Shown piece after piece: positions 22,854 to 32,771 of a stretch of DNA of 64,000 nt. A program made the position numbers and the translations under genes. The notes below the pieces were generated by a model. It did not search any database and was not told the DNA's origin. It saw only the letters and a list, made by a program, of their open reading frames with translations. The stretch covers positions 1-64,000 of the forward strand of contig JBAYJC010000005.1 in NCBI GenBank assembly GCA_041665285.1, written 5' to 3'. How positions within the stretch are numbered: position 1 is the first letter of the stretch; each line of letters begins with the position of its first letter. Source of the stretch: JBAYJC01 sp041665285. Its GTDB lineage: Bacteria > Patescibacteriota > Patescibacteriia > 2-12-FULL-60-25.

Positions 22854-23048
22854 TTACTGGAATTTCCAGTTGCGGCAGGCGTATTTCCTGCCGCCGCCAT
22901 CGATGTTGTTGGTGAGGACGCAGACGGTCCTCTTGGGCTCGGTCGCCGCGATTTCCCGGTAGATCTTCCGGGCGACGCCCTGTCCGACCTCCTCATCGCG
23001 AAGCGGCTGTGCCTGGTACACGCGACCCTCGTCCTGGTCTCGAGCCAT
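22854..23048 (-). CDS. Small orphan protein
   Basis: 64 aa (MARDQDEGRVYQAQPLRDEE...); TAGGAGG seven bases before the ATG and a good promoter at 23102-23130. Charged helical N-terminus, then a strand (RTVCVLTNNIDGGGRKYAC). Two cysteines. No family recognised. Confidence 0.65.
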   Translation of the reverse strand: MARDQDEGRVYQAQPLRDEEVGQGVARKIYREIAATEPKRTVCVLTNNIDGGGRKYACRNWKFQ

Positions 23049-23101
23049 GGTCTCCTCCTAGGTGCGTTGACGCGGGCGAAGTCCCAGCGTCAAATCGTAG
23101 T

Positions 23102-23130
23102 AGAATACCACTTTTCGCCCTCCTTGTCAA
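23102..23130 (-). promoter_or_regulatory. Promoter of 22854-23048
   Basis: Minus strand: TTGACA (23125-23130), 17-base spacer, TATTCT (23102-23107). Confidence 0.75.
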
Positions 23131-23174
23131 GAGGGCATTTACAGCGCAGATTTGTTGTAGGGGAATGACAGTTC

Positions 23175-23270
23175 CTTTTCCGGGGCTAGAAATAGAGGAA
23201 AAGGCTTATATTTGAGCAATAAAGAGGCAGTCATTCGCCTATTTCAGCCAGGGCAAATCTGTTCAATCAA
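23175..23270 (-). ncRNA. Candidate small RNA
   Basis: A near-consensus minus promoter (23277-23305) fires into about 100 bases without a reading frame, ending in a CCTTTTCC/GGAAAAGG hairpin (about 23175-23205). Alternatively it is just a second, distal promoter of 22854-23048. No T run after the hairpin. Confidence 0.35.
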
Positions 23271-23276
23271 TAAAAC

Positions 23277-23305
23277 AATATATCATAAATTAGCCATTTT
23301 GTCAA
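23277..23305 (-). promoter_or_regulatory. Orphan strong promoter
   Basis: Minus strand: TTGACA (23300-23305), 17-base spacer, TATATT (23277-23282). No gene follows for 220 bases. Confidence 0.75.
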
Positions 23306-23318
23306 GGGAAAGGGGACA

Positions 23319-23489
23319 GGCTCCCACCCCCCCTGGCTCCGGTTCGACTGAGCTCACCGAAGTCCCCTCCGAGAGGGGGAGAGCCCGATCAGATCCCCCT
23401 CCTCCCGGAGGACGCACATTGAGCGAGCGCAGATGTACGCGGCGTGCCTGCTCCTTTGCGAGAGCCGTGGGTGAGGGGTGGTGGGAGCC
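23319..23489. repeat. Double-hairpin repeat, copy 2, enlarged
   Basis: Outer arms GGCTCCCACC (23319-23328) and GGTGGGAGCC (23480-23489). It carries extra internal sequence, including TTCGACTGAGCTCACCGAAG, compared with the 86-bp copies. It lies just upstream of the rpoB promoter. Confidence 0.65.
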
Positions 23490-23536
23490 AGGTCGACGGG
23501 AAAGCGTAGGGATGGGCGTATGCGGTACGCTCCTAC

Positions 23537-23565
23537 TTGACCATTCTGTTATTTCTTGGTATATT
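23537..23565 (+). promoter_or_regulatory. rpoBC promoter
   Basis: TTGACC (23537-23542), 17-base spacer, TATATT (23560-23565). Gives a leader of about 270 bases. Confidence 0.75.
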
Positions 23566-23571
23566 CGGCAG

Positions 23572-23841
23572 GCAAAACGCGACGTGTTTTTGGCTCAGTG
23601 CAGAGCCGGAACCGTTTTTCCGGGGTACATGTCAAGAATGTCTCTAAGATAAGCAGAGAATAATAACCACTTTTTGGGGAAAAAGTGGGGATTTTTGTCT
23701 GCAGTGTCGCGTTTCTTTATCTACAAGCACGTAAGCAGTTCTGACGGTCACTGTGTTGCGTTGGCTGAGGGGTCCAGTCTCGCGAAAAGCGGGATAAACA
23801 CGGTCTTGTCATCATTGTTTGCGTCATAACCATGTACGGAC
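23572..23841 (+). promoter_or_regulatory. Long rpoBC leader with terminator-like hairpins
   Basis: GGCTC/GAGCC (23592-23607) and CCGGAA/TTCCGG (23606-23623) compete for the same bases; CCACTTTTT-GGGG-AAAAAGTGG (23667-23688) is followed by GGATTTTTG, like an intrinsic terminator. This suggests attenuation of polymerase synthesis. The remainder of the leader shows no gene. Confidence 0.5.
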
Positions 23842-26800
23842 ATGTCCGCCATGACGTTCCGACGGCAGACGCCGAAGGAGTTAGAGCGCCGGTATTTTAC
23901 GTCGGCGCGCGATGCCATGGCCTTGCCTGACCTCATTGAGGTACAGAAGGCCTCGTATCGTTGGTTCTTGGAAGATGGAATCCGTGAGCTCTTCAATGAG
24001 ATCACACCTATTAAGGATTTCATTGGCAGAGATTTGGAGCTTTCGTTTGTCGACTACTATATCGATGAGCCAAAGTTCGATGAAAAAACGTCCAAGGAAA
24101 AAAACGTCAATTACGAAGCTCCTTTGCGCGTGAAGACCAAGTTGGTCAACAAGCGCACAGCGAGCGAGCGCGAACAGGAAGTCTATTTGGGTGATCTGCC
24201 GATCATGACGGATCGTGGCACGTTCATTGTGAACGGCATTGAGCGCGTGGTCGTGTCTCAGCTTGTCCGTTCTGCCGGTGCTTTTTTCACCGCAGAAGCC
24301 GTACGTGGTCGCCGCTATTACGGCGCAAAAATTATTCCGAATCGTGGTGCCTGGCTCGAATTTGAGACAGATGGCAACAACGTGATTTGGGTGAAGATCG
24401 ATCGCAAACGCAAAGTCGCGGCAACGTCACTTTTGCGTGCGTTTGGTATTTCTGACAATGAATCGATCCTCAAGCTCTTCACGGAAGTCGATATTCATCC
24501 GTTGAACCACTACATTGAGCAGACCTTGTCCAAAGACGCGGCCGCAAATGAGGATGAAGGGTTTATCGAAATCTACAAACGCATTCGTCCAGGAGACATG
24601 GCCGCGCCAGATAACGCGCGATCCTTGATTCAGTCCATGTTCTTCAATTTCGACCGCTATGATTTGGGTGCGGTCGGACGGTACAAGTTCAACCAGCGCT
24701 TTAACCTTCCTTCTGAGCATGACATGGTTGCCAAGGAAGAGAATCGCATCCTTACCAAAGAAGACCTCGTGCTCATCATCAGCGAGATCATTCGCTTGAA
24801 CAACACGCAGGAAGAACCGGATGATGTGGATCACCTTGGGAACCGTCGCGTGCGCGCGGTAGGTGAGCTCGTGCAGAGCCGCTTCCGCATTGGTCTCGCG
24901 CGCATGGAGCGCATTGTGAAGGATCGCATGTCCACTTTGGACATCACGTCCATCACGCCAGCAAAACTCATTAACGCACGTCCGGTTATTGGCGCGGTGC
25001 GTGAGTTTTTCATGTCTTCCCAGTTGTCGCAGTTCATGGATCAGGTCAATCCTCTCGCAGAGCTCGAGCATAAGCGACGCTTGTCTGCCATGGGTCCTGG
25101 AGGTTTGACCCGCGAACGTGCAGGCTTCGATGTCCGCGACTTGCATCGCACACACTACGGCAGAATCTGTCCGATCGCCACACCAGAAGGTCCGAACATT
25201 GGTTTGGTCGGTCACATGTCTTCGTATGCGCGCATCAACGAATACGGTTTTATCGAAACGCCGTATCGTGTGGTCAAGAACTGGGCGAAAAATGATGGGG
25301 AAGATGGTGTAGGTGAAACTGTGCGCGTGGATGTGCGTGATGGCGAAGGCAAAGTGGTTGCAGAGGCCGGCACAGAAGTCACGCAAAAAGTCGCGGATAA
25401 ACTCAAAAAGGTTTCTATCCCTGGTTTTCCGATTGTCCCGCGCGTGACTACGGAGCTTGCGTACTTGAACGCATTTGCAGAGGAGCGTTCTACGCTCGCA
25501 CCGGCTACAACGCCGATTGCTCGCGATGGTCGCTTTGTGGACACACGTGCAAGCGCTCGTAAAAATGGCGAGCCGACGGTTGTTGAGGTGTATGAAATCG
25601 ATTATGTAGACGTGTCATCCAAGCAGATTTTGTCCATTGGCACGGCCATGATTCCGTTTGTGGAGCATGATGATGGTCACCGCGCACTCATGGGTACGAA
25701 CATGCAACGCCAGGCCATTCCATGTATCAAGCCAGATGCGCCGATCGTGGGCACGGGCGTTGAACGTCGCGCGGCTATTGATTCCGGCCACACCGTGATT
25801 GCGCCAGATGATGGCGTGGTGGTGTCTGTATCTGGCAAGCACATCGAATTCCAAACAAGCGAAGGACAGATCCGTCGCTATGATTTGGTGAAGTTCCAGC
25901 GCTCCAACGGTTCAACCTGTATGAACCAGCGCCCAGTGGTTACGAAGGGGCAGAAGATGTATGCCGGTGAAGTCTTGATTGATGGCACTTCCTGTCAAAA
26001 CGGTGAGCTCGCGCTTGGGCAGAACTTATTGTGCGCGTTCTTGTCATGGGATGGCTACAATTATGAAGACGCCATCATCTTGAGCGAGAAGTTGGTGCAA
26101 ACCGACCGCTTTAGCTCCATCTACATTGAGCATCACACAATTGAAGTGCGTGACACTAAGCTCGGGCCAGAGGTCGTGACGTCTGACATTCCGAACGTGT
26201 CTGAAGAAAAACTGCGCAACTTGGATGAGCATGGCATTGTGCGCATTGGCGCAGAGGTGCGTTCTGGCGACATTCTCGTGGGCAAAATCACACCATAGGG
26301 TGAAACGGATTTGTCTGCAGAGGAAAAGTTGCTTCGCGCGATTTTCGGCGAAAAGGCTCGCGATGTGCGCGACTCCTCGCTGTACCTCGAGCATGGTGAA
26401 AAAGGAAAAGTGGTGGATGTAAAGATTTTCTCTCGCGACGATGGAGACAAGCTCCAGCCTGGCGTGTTGAAGCAAATCCGCGTGTCTGTAGCAGACCTTC
26501 GTAAGGTGCAGGTGGGTGATAAGCTCGCTGGTCGCCACGGTAACAAGGGTGTTATTTCGAAGATCGTGCCTATTGCAGACATGCCATTCCTCGCAGACGG
26601 AACGCCTGTGGACGTGATTCTTTCTCCGCTTGGCGTTGTGTCTCGTATGAACTTGGGTCAGATTTTTGAAACGCACTTGGGTCTTGCGGCAAATGCGCTT
26701 GGCTACATGGTGGCGACACCTGTGTTTGACGGCGTTCCAGAAAAAACCATTCGCGAAGAGCTCGTGAAAGCGGGATTCCGCGATGATGGCAAAGTGCCGT

Positions 26801-27309
26801 TGTTTGATGGGCGCACAGGCGAAGAGTATGAGCACAACCCAACGGTTGGGTATATCTACGTCTTGAAACTGAACCACATGGTGGATGATAAGGTGCACCA
26901 GCGCTCCATTGGTCCGTACTCGCTCATCACGCAACAGCCGCTTGGTGGTAAGGCACAATTCGGTGGCCAGCGCTTTGGTGAAATGGAAGTTTGGGCATTG
27001 GAAGCATATGGTGCGGCACATACCCTGCAAGAAGTGTTGACCATCAAATCAGACGATGTGCCAGGACGCAGCAAGGCGTATGAGGCTATCATCAAGGGCG
27101 AACCTATCCGCAAAGTGAACGTACCAGAATCCTTCCACGTGTTGGTACGCGAATTGAAGGGGTTGTGTTTGGACGCAGAGCTTTTGAAGGACGGTAAGCG
27201 TTTGGAGGAATCCACGCCTCGACCTGAACAGCTCAAGGCACGTCCAGCGATTGCCTCTGTAGACGGCGATAATGAATGGGGCCCGCCGCCAACGGCGTTG
27301 GATTTCTAA
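23842..27309 (+). CDS. rpoB: RNA polymerase beta subunit, frame broken by one TAG
   Basis: 1155 codon positions, colinear with full-length RpoB: N-terminal FRRQTPKELERRYFTSAR, fork and Rif region (SQLSQFMDQVNPLAELEHKR, then RRLSAMGPGGL), LVGHMSSYARINEYGFIETP, and C-terminal GGKAQFGGQRFGEMEVWALE. At 26296-26298 TAG replaces one codon in GKITP-stop-GETDLSAEEK, where the family has Lys (AAG to TAG is one change). Both halves are otherwise intact and in frame. The downstream part has no SD or ATG nearby. No SD at the main start either. Sequencing error, suppression or a true mutation are all possible. Confidence 0.9.
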
Positions 27310-27328
27310 CTCACCTATCACGACGTGT

Positions 27329-30300
27329 ATGGCATTTTTCCAATCGGAAAACATCAAAACCACGGATTTCGACGCGATGCGTCTCAAACTCGCATCTCCT
27401 GACGTTATCCGCGGATGGTCGTATGGGGAGGTGACGAAACCCGAGACCATCAACTATCGCACGCAAAAACCAGAAAAAGGTGGCTTGTTTGCGGAAGAAA
27501 TTTTTGGGCCGTCCAAAGACTGGGAATGTTACTGCGGTAAATATAAGAAAATTCGTTATAAAGGGATCATCTGCGACAAGTGTGGCGTTGAAGTGACGCA
27601 CTCACTCGTGCGCCGTGAACGCATGGGCCACATTGAGCTCGCCGCTCCGGTGACGCATATCTGGTTCTTGCGCAGTGTGCCGTCCAAGATTGGCGGCGTG
27701 CTCGACTTGTCGATCCAATCGCTTGAAAAAGTGATTTACTTCAACTCGTTCATCATCACAGATGTGAATGAGGAGTTGCGTGAGCAGATGGTGGAGCAGG
27801 TGCGCACGGAATATAAGGGCAAGCGCAAATCTATTGAGGCGGACTTTGATCACGAGGTTCAACGCATCAACAAGAATGCCCAAGACAAAGGCTTGGATGC
27901 TGATGCGGTTACCAAGGAGCTCGACAAAGTTCAAGGCAATAAAGAGCGTAAGTTGAAGGAGTTGGAAGGGGATTTTGACATGGTGGAAAAGGAATTGAAG
28001 GATTTGAAGCCTCTCAAGATTCTCTCAGAAGTTGATTACCATGACCTGTCGTTGAAGTATGGCCACATTTTTGAGGCCAAGATCGGCGCAGAAGCCGTGG
28101 ATGAGTTGCTTCGCAAGATTGACGTGGACGGTACCTGCAAATTGTTGAATGGCGAATTGAAAAAGGCATCAGATGCGCGTCGTGATCGTATCATGCGCCG
28201 CTTGAAGCTCTTGAGAGCGTTGTTCATCAACAAGATTGAGCCACATTGGATGATTTTGAAGGCATTGCCCGTGATCCCACCGGATTTGCGTCCGATGGTG
28301 GCATTGGATGGCGGCCGCTTTGCCACATCTGACTTGAACGACTTGTATCGCCGCGTGATCAATCGCAATAATCGCTTGAAGCGCTTGGTTGAGTTGAATG
28401 CGCCAGAAGTCATCGTGCGCAATGAAAAGCGCATGTTGCAGGAAGCGGTCGACTCATTGATTGACAACAGTGCCCGTCATTCGAAAACCGTGCTTGCGGC
28501 AACGGGCAAAAAGCGCCAGCTCAAATCCCTTGCAGATTTCTTGAAGGGCAAGCAGGGCCGCTTCCGCCAAAACTTGCTTGGTAAGCGTATCGACTACTCC
28601 GGACGTTCCGTGATCGTGGTCGGTCCAACGCTTGGCTTGCATCAGTGCGGATTGCCAAAAACCATGGCGCTTGAGCTGTTCAAGCCGTTCATCATTGCTC
28701 AGCTCATCAAGCGTGAGCTCGTGCATAACATTCGTTCTGCAAACCGCTATATTGAGGCAGATCATGCAGAAGTGTGGGACATTCTTGAGCAGATTGCGGC
28801 TGATGCGGTAGTGCTCTTGAACCGTGCTCCAACTTTGCATCGCCTTGGTATTCAGGGCTTCCAGCCAAAACTTATTGAAGGCAAGGCTATTCAGATTCAT
28901 CCGATGGTTTGTCGTGCTTTTAACGCAGACTTCGATGGAGACCAAATGGCCGTGCATATTCCGTTGACCGAAGAAGCGCGTTGGGAAGCCAAGAACCTGA
29001 TGCTTTCAACCAAGAACCTCTTGAAGCCAGCCACAGGTCAGCCAATTGCACATCCTGACAAAGATATTGCTTGGGGTTGCTACTACATCACGACCTTGGT
29101 TGAGCCAGCAGATGGAAAGGTAAAGACGTTTGGATCTGCGGACCAAGCCGTGGGAACGTATCAGAGCGGACGCTTGTCCATTCGTGAAAAGATCAAAACA
29201 CGTCTGAAGCCAGGAGATAAGGTGATCGAGACCAATGTCGGACGTATTGTGTTGAATCGCATTCTCCCGAAGGAGCTTGATTTCCGCAACGAAGTGATTG
29301 GCACCAAGCAACTCGGTGAAATTGTACGCTCCACAATCTCCTTGCTTGGATTCGAACGCGCCGCGCGTTTCTTGGATGAAATTAAGAACGCAGGTTTCCA
29401 CTACATCACGTTGTCTGGTTTCTCTTACGGCGTGGGCGACTTGCCAGCCGTGGATAAGACCCGCGTTGTGGAAGAAGGAAATCGCCGCACCCTTGAAATC
29501 GAGGAGCAATACAAAGAAGGCTTGCTCACAAAGAAAGAGCGTTTTGCACAGATTATCAAGCTTTGGTCTGATGTGAAGGATAGCGTGCAAAAGCTTTGTA
29601 AGGATTCGCTCGATAAGAATGGCACGGTGTTCTCCATGATTGATTCCGGCGCTCGCGGTTCGGTAGGTCAGCTGACACAGGCTGTTGGTATGCGTGGCTT
29701 GGTGACAAACCCGGCTGGCGACATTATCGAACTTCCGATCAAATCTTCCTTGCGTGAAGGTTCAGATGTGCTCGAATACTTCATTGCTTCTCACGGTACG
29801 CGTAAAGGTTTGACCGATACGGCCTTGAAAACGGCCAACGCTGGTTACCTCACACGACGTCTCGTGGATGTGGCGCAGGATATTGTCATTACGGCACCGG
29901 ACTGTGGCGACACAGAAGGCGTGACGCTCACGGTTGCAGAGTGTGATGAAATCGGCGAGCCGATCCTCACGCGTTTACAGGGCCGGTGTTTGCTCAAGGA
30001 TTTGAAGGATGCGGAAACAAAGGAGGTCTTGGCTAAAAAAGGCATGTTCATCACAGATGACATGGCCAAGCGCTGGACCAAGAATAAGATTGAAAGCGCA
30101 GTCGTGCGTTCTGTCATGGCTTGTAAGATGAAGCACGGGCTGTGTCAGAAGTGCTATGGCTATGACCTCGCGTACAATGAGCTCGTGAAGCTCGGTACAG
30201 CTGTTGGTATCATTGCGGCCCAGTCCATTGGTGAACCAGGTACACAGTTGACCATGCGTACGTTCCACCAGGGTGGTTCTGCAGAAGCGGATATCACGCA

Positions 30301-31279
30301 AGGTTTGCCTCGTGTGGAAGAGTTGTTTGAGGCACGCATCCCAAAACGCCACGCCGTAGTCGCCGAATGCGCAGGCAAGGTGAAGATTGTGGAAGGGGAA
30401 CAGCGCGTGCTTCAGAGCACCAAGGGCACCAAGCTTGTGGATACAAGCGGTGCATTGAAGAGCATACACATTGCAACAAAAGCCATGAAGGAAGAGGTCT
30501 TCCCATTTGGCAAAAAGGATCTTGCCAAGGTAAAGGATGGCCAAAAGGTGAAAGAAGGCGCTGTGCTCGTGATTTCTCACAACGGCACAGAGGTCACGGC
30601 CATGCATCCTGGCACCGTGAAAGTCGAAGAGGGGAAAGTCACGCTCGTGTATGAAGCGAATGTCGTTGCAGAGCATGAGATCCCATCCGGCTATCACGTG
30701 ATTGTGAAGGAGGGCCAGGAAGTCCTTGCAGGTGATGCGCTTACAGAAGGTCAGTTTGATCTTCAGGAGCTCTTCCGCTTGAAGGGACAGGAGACGGTCA
30801 TGCGCTACATCTTGAAAGAGGTGCTGGCGGTGTACGCCTCCCAAGGTCAGAAGCTCAACGCCAAACACATTGAAATCATTGCCCGCCAGATGTTCTCCCG
30901 CGTGTACGTCAAGGACGTGGGTACTACAGAACTTTTGCCAGGCCAGGTGATTGAAAAGACGCGTGCAGAAGTCGAACAGGAACGCGCGGCACTGAATCCG
31001 AAGAACGAGCCGGCATTACTCGACCAGCTCTTCATGGGCATCACCAAGGTCGCGTTGTCCACGGAGTCCTTCCTTTCCGCCGCCTCATTCATGGAAACAG
31101 CGCGCGTGCTTATCAACGCCGCTGTGACTGGCAAGGTAGACCATCTCGAAGGCTTGAAGGAGAACGTGATCATCGGCCGACTTACGCCGACAGGTACGGG
31201 CTTTGTAGGCAACGAGTACTTCTCCCGCGCTGGTGAAATGGATGAAGGTTCTGTCGAAACAGATACGCAAGAGGCCTAA
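27329..31279 (+). CDS. rpoC: RNA polymerase beta' subunit
   Basis: 1316 aa from MAFFQSENIKTTDFDAMRLK, 19 bases after rpoB. Zinc-binding N-terminus (CYCGKYKKIRYKGIICDKCG), the catalytic magnesium loop NADFDGDQMAVH near residue 531, bridge-helix and trigger-loop region (SVGQLTQAVGMRGLVTNPAG; GGSAEADITQGLPRVEELFE) and the second zinc site (CGDTEG ... CQKCYG) are present. No frame defects. Ends at a strong terminator. Confidence 0.97.
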   Translation: MAFFQSENIKTTDFDAMRLKLASPDVIRGWSYGEVTKPETINYRTQKPEKGGLFAEEIFGPSKDWECYCGKYKKIRYKGIICDKCGVEVTHSLVRRERMGHIELAAPVTHIWFLRSVPSKIGGVLDLSIQSLEKVIYFNSFIITDVNEELREQMVEQVRTEYKGKRKSIEADFDHEVQRINKNAQDKGLDADAVTKELDKVQGNKERKLKELEGDFDMVEKELKDLKPLKILSEVDYHDLSLKYGHIFEAKIGAEAVDELLRKIDVDGTCKLLNGELKKASDARRDRIMRRLKLLRALFINKIEPHWMILKALPVIPPDLRPMVALDGGRFATSDLNDLYRRVINRNNRLKRLVELNAPEVIVRNEKRMLQEAVDSLIDNSARHSKTVLAATGKKRQLKSLADFLKGKQGRFRQNLLGKRIDYSGRSVIVVGPTLGLHQCGLPKTMALELFKPFIIAQLIKRELVHNIRSANRYIEADHAEVWDILEQIAADAVVLLNRAPTLHRLGIQGFQPKLIEGKAIQIHPMVCRAFNADFDGDQMAVHIPLTEEARWEAKNLMLSTKNLLKPATGQPIAHPDKDIAWGCYYITTLVEPADGKVKTFGSADQAVGTYQSGRLSIREKIKTRLKPGDKVIETNVGRIVLNRILPKELDFRNEVIGTKQLGEIVRSTISLLGFERAARFLDEIKNAGFHYITLSGFSYGVGDLPAVDKTRVVEEGNRRTLEIEEQYKEGLLTKKERFAQIIKLWSDVKDSVQKLCKDSLDKNGTVFSMIDSGARGSVGQLTQAVGMRGLVTNPAGDIIELPIKSSLREGSDVLEYFIASHGTRKGLTDTALKTANAGYLTRRLVDVAQDIVITAPDCGDTEGVTLTVAECDEIGEPILTRLQGRCLLKDLKDAETKEVLAKKGMFITDDMAKRWTKNKIESAVVRSVMACKMKHGLCQKCYGYDLAYNELVKLGTAVGIIAAQSIGEPGTQLTMRTFHQGGSAEADITQGLPRVEELFEARIPKRHAVVAECAGKVKIVEGEQRVLQSTKGTKLVDTSGALKSIHIATKAMKEEVFPFGKKDLAKVKDGQKVKEGAVLVISHNGTEVTAMHPGTVKVEEGKVTLVYEANVVAEHEIPSGYHVIVKEGQEVLAGDALTEGQFDLQELFRLKGQETVMRYILKEVLAVYASQGQKLNAKHIEIIARQMFSRVYVKDVGTTELLPGQVIEKTRAEVEQERAALNPKNEPALLDQLFMGITKVALSTESFLSAASFMETARVLINAAVTGKVDHLEGLKENVIIGRLTPTGTGFVGNEYFSRAGEMDEGSVETDTQEA

Positions 31280-31290
31280 CAGGCCAACAC

Positions 31291-31316
31291 AAAAATCCGC
31301 CTTCGGGCGGATTTTT
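31291..31316 (+). terminator. rpoBC terminator
   Basis: AAAATCCGCC-TTCG-GGCGGATTTTT, strong UUCG hairpin. Confidence 0.9.
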
Positions 31317-31320
31317 GGTA

Positions 31321-31386
31321 CCTGATCCGCAGAATCCAGATCTGATACGTATCAGATCTGGATCAGGTTCGGATCAGATCCGGATT
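31321..31386. repeat. REP palindromes, left side of the transposase gene
   Basis: A 26-bp perfect palindrome at 31336-31361 centred on GATACGTATC, then a second hairpin (GGATCAGGTTCGGATCAGATCC). Related units at 32017-32053 and 55496-55540. Confidence 0.75.
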
Positions 31387-31393
31387 TTTGAAG

Positions 31394-31427
31394 TTGACAA
31401 CATAGCGGAATTGTGGAACGCAGTAGA
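31394..31427 (+). promoter_or_regulatory. Shared motif promoter (copy 2) before the transposase
   Basis: TTGACA (31394-31399), 14 bases, TGG, AACGCA (31417-31422), GTAGA. Confidence 0.65.
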
Positions 31428-31455
31428 AGAGGATGGCTACTCTTTTCTAAAACTT

Positions 31456-32016
31456 ATGGCGTATCCACTACGAATTTCAGATCCGGATTATCAATTCCAC
31501 GTTATGAATCGTGGAGACCACCGCGACCGTGTCTTTGAAGATGATGGTGATTACATTCTTTTTCTTGAGATCGTTCTCCGATATAAACGAAAATATCAGA
31601 TGAGGTTTTACCATTACATCATCATGCCAAATCATTTTCATTTCTTGGTTGAGCCGACAAGCGCATTCTCTTTATCTAAGTTTATGCATGGATTAACTAT
31701 TTCGCATACGAGACATTATAATCATAAACATAAAACAACCGGACATGTGTGGCAGGGGCGATATAAGGCGGTATTGATTAAAGGCGATGAGCAGTTTTTA
31801 CAATGTGCAAAATATATTGAACTGAACCCCGTGCGCGCCGGCATCGTTGATCATCCGTCAAAATATCGTTGGAGTAGCTATCATGCACGTGCAGAAGGGC
31901 GAGACGATCCGCTACTCGACAACCATCCATTGCATGAGTCGTTTCTGACAAAGAAGGCAAAAAAACGACAAAGTTACAGACGATTTATTGAGGAAGATAT
32001 GCGGTTTTTATTTTGA
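31456..32016 (+). CDS. REP-associated tyrosine transposase (RAYT, Y1/HUH family)
   Basis: 186 aa from MAYPLRISDPDYQFHVMNRG. The HUH motif is in MPNHFHFLVEP; the NRGDHRDRVFEDDGDYILFL start, GRYKAVLIKGDEQFLQCAKY and IELNPVRAGIVDHPSKYRWS blocks are typical of RAYTs, with the catalytic Tyr expected in the QCAKYIELNP block. It nicks single-stranded REP DNA and is domesticated in many bacteria. Flanked on both sides by matching REP palindromes. Upstream in-frame codons only translate the repeat. Driven by shared motif copy 2. Confidence 0.9.
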   Translation: MAYPLRISDPDYQFHVMNRGDHRDRVFEDDGDYILFLEIVLRYKRKYQMRFYHYIIMPNHFHFLVEPTSAFSLSKFMHGLTISHTRHYNHKHKTTGHVWQGRYKAVLIKGDEQFLQCAKYIELNPVRAGIVDHPSKYRWSSYHARAEGRDDPLLDNHPLHESFLTKKAKKRQSYRRFIEEDMRFLF

Positions 32017-32053
32017 GATCTGATACGTATCAGATCCGAATCTGATCCGCAGA
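32017..32053. repeat. REP palindrome, right side of the transposase gene
   Basis: A 20-bp perfect palindrome (32017-32036) with the same GATACGTATC core, beginning at the base after the stop codon, then CTGATCCGCAG, also found at the left end (31322-31332). Confidence 0.75.
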
Positions 32054-32061
32054 TAAAAAAT

Positions 32062-32099
32062 ACCGCACAAGCAGAGGGCTATGCGGTTGTGTGCGGGGA
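32062..32099 (-). terminator. Terminator of 32110-32748
   Basis: CCGCACA/TGTGCGG-type hairpin just past the stop, followed on the minus strand by TATTTTTTATC. Confidence 0.65.
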
Positions 32100-32109
32100 G
32101 GAGCAGGTC

Positions 32110-32748
32110 CTACGGAGTGGGGAGGCCGTAGCGCTCGCGTAGCGCCAGAACCTCGTCGAGCCCTGCGCTGATTTCACGTACGTGCTCTTCGATGAACGCG
32201 TGCCGCAGGTCCAGCACAAGCGCAATCCCATCGATCCAGCGGAGCCTCGCACGATCGAGGTACGCTGCGTACGTGTCCATTAGGACGCGCTTCATTTGAG
32301 GGCGAGCGTGGGAGGTCTCGTTCGCAACCCCGATTTCCACGTCTCCGTTTGCCATGAATTTGAACTGGAAGAGAAGCCCCACGCGGCTATCCCACTCTCC
32401 CTGCCAGGCTCGGAATGTGACGAGCGTGAACTGGGTCTCCCGCAACGATTCACCCTCCTTTTGGGAATGGACGCCAATCGCGAATCCCTCGCCGCCTCCG
32501 CATAGTTTCGCAAGTGCGTAGACCAGCTCGGCATGCAGAAGGGCTTCGCGCCTGTGGTAGATGTTGGCGTGGAGCTGTGTGTCTTCGATTCCGTCGGGCC
32601 GCACGTAGGGCTCGAGCGGCTTCGGGAGCTTGATGACTGTTGTCTGATGGGCCTGTTTTGGCTCCTGGCGGCTCGCCTTGAGCATCGCCGCGTCCTCGGT
32701 CTCTTCATGCTCTCCCCTTACGTAGTCACTGGGATCCTTGGGCAACAT
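32110..32748 (-). CDS. Orphan protein
   Basis: 212 aa from MLPKDPSDYVRG; AAAGGAGG before the ATG at 32748. Charged N-terminus, then a domain with alternating strands (TQFTLVTFRAWQGEWDSRVG, LLFQFKFMANGDVEIGVANE) that looks like a small-ligand or DUF fold. No membrane segment. No family recognised. Confidence 0.65.
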   Translation of the reverse strand: MLPKDPSDYVRGEHEETEDAAMLKASRQEPKQAHQTTVIKLPKPLEPYVRPDGIEDTQLHANIYHRREALLHAELVYALAKLCGGGEGFAIGVHSQKEGESLRETQFTLVTFRAWQGEWDSRVGLLFQFKFMANGDVEIGVANETSHARPQMKRVLMDTYAAYLDRARLRWIDGIALVLDLRHAFIEEHVREISAGLDEVLALRERYGLPTP

Positions 32749-32771
32749 GGTTGCCTCCTTTCGTAGGGAGT

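Noticed and set aside
26296..26298. Genome-wide reassignment of TAG to an amino acid
   Set aside because: TAG ends ftsK, comM, the 61226 gene and several orphans at natural positions, so TAG works as stop here.
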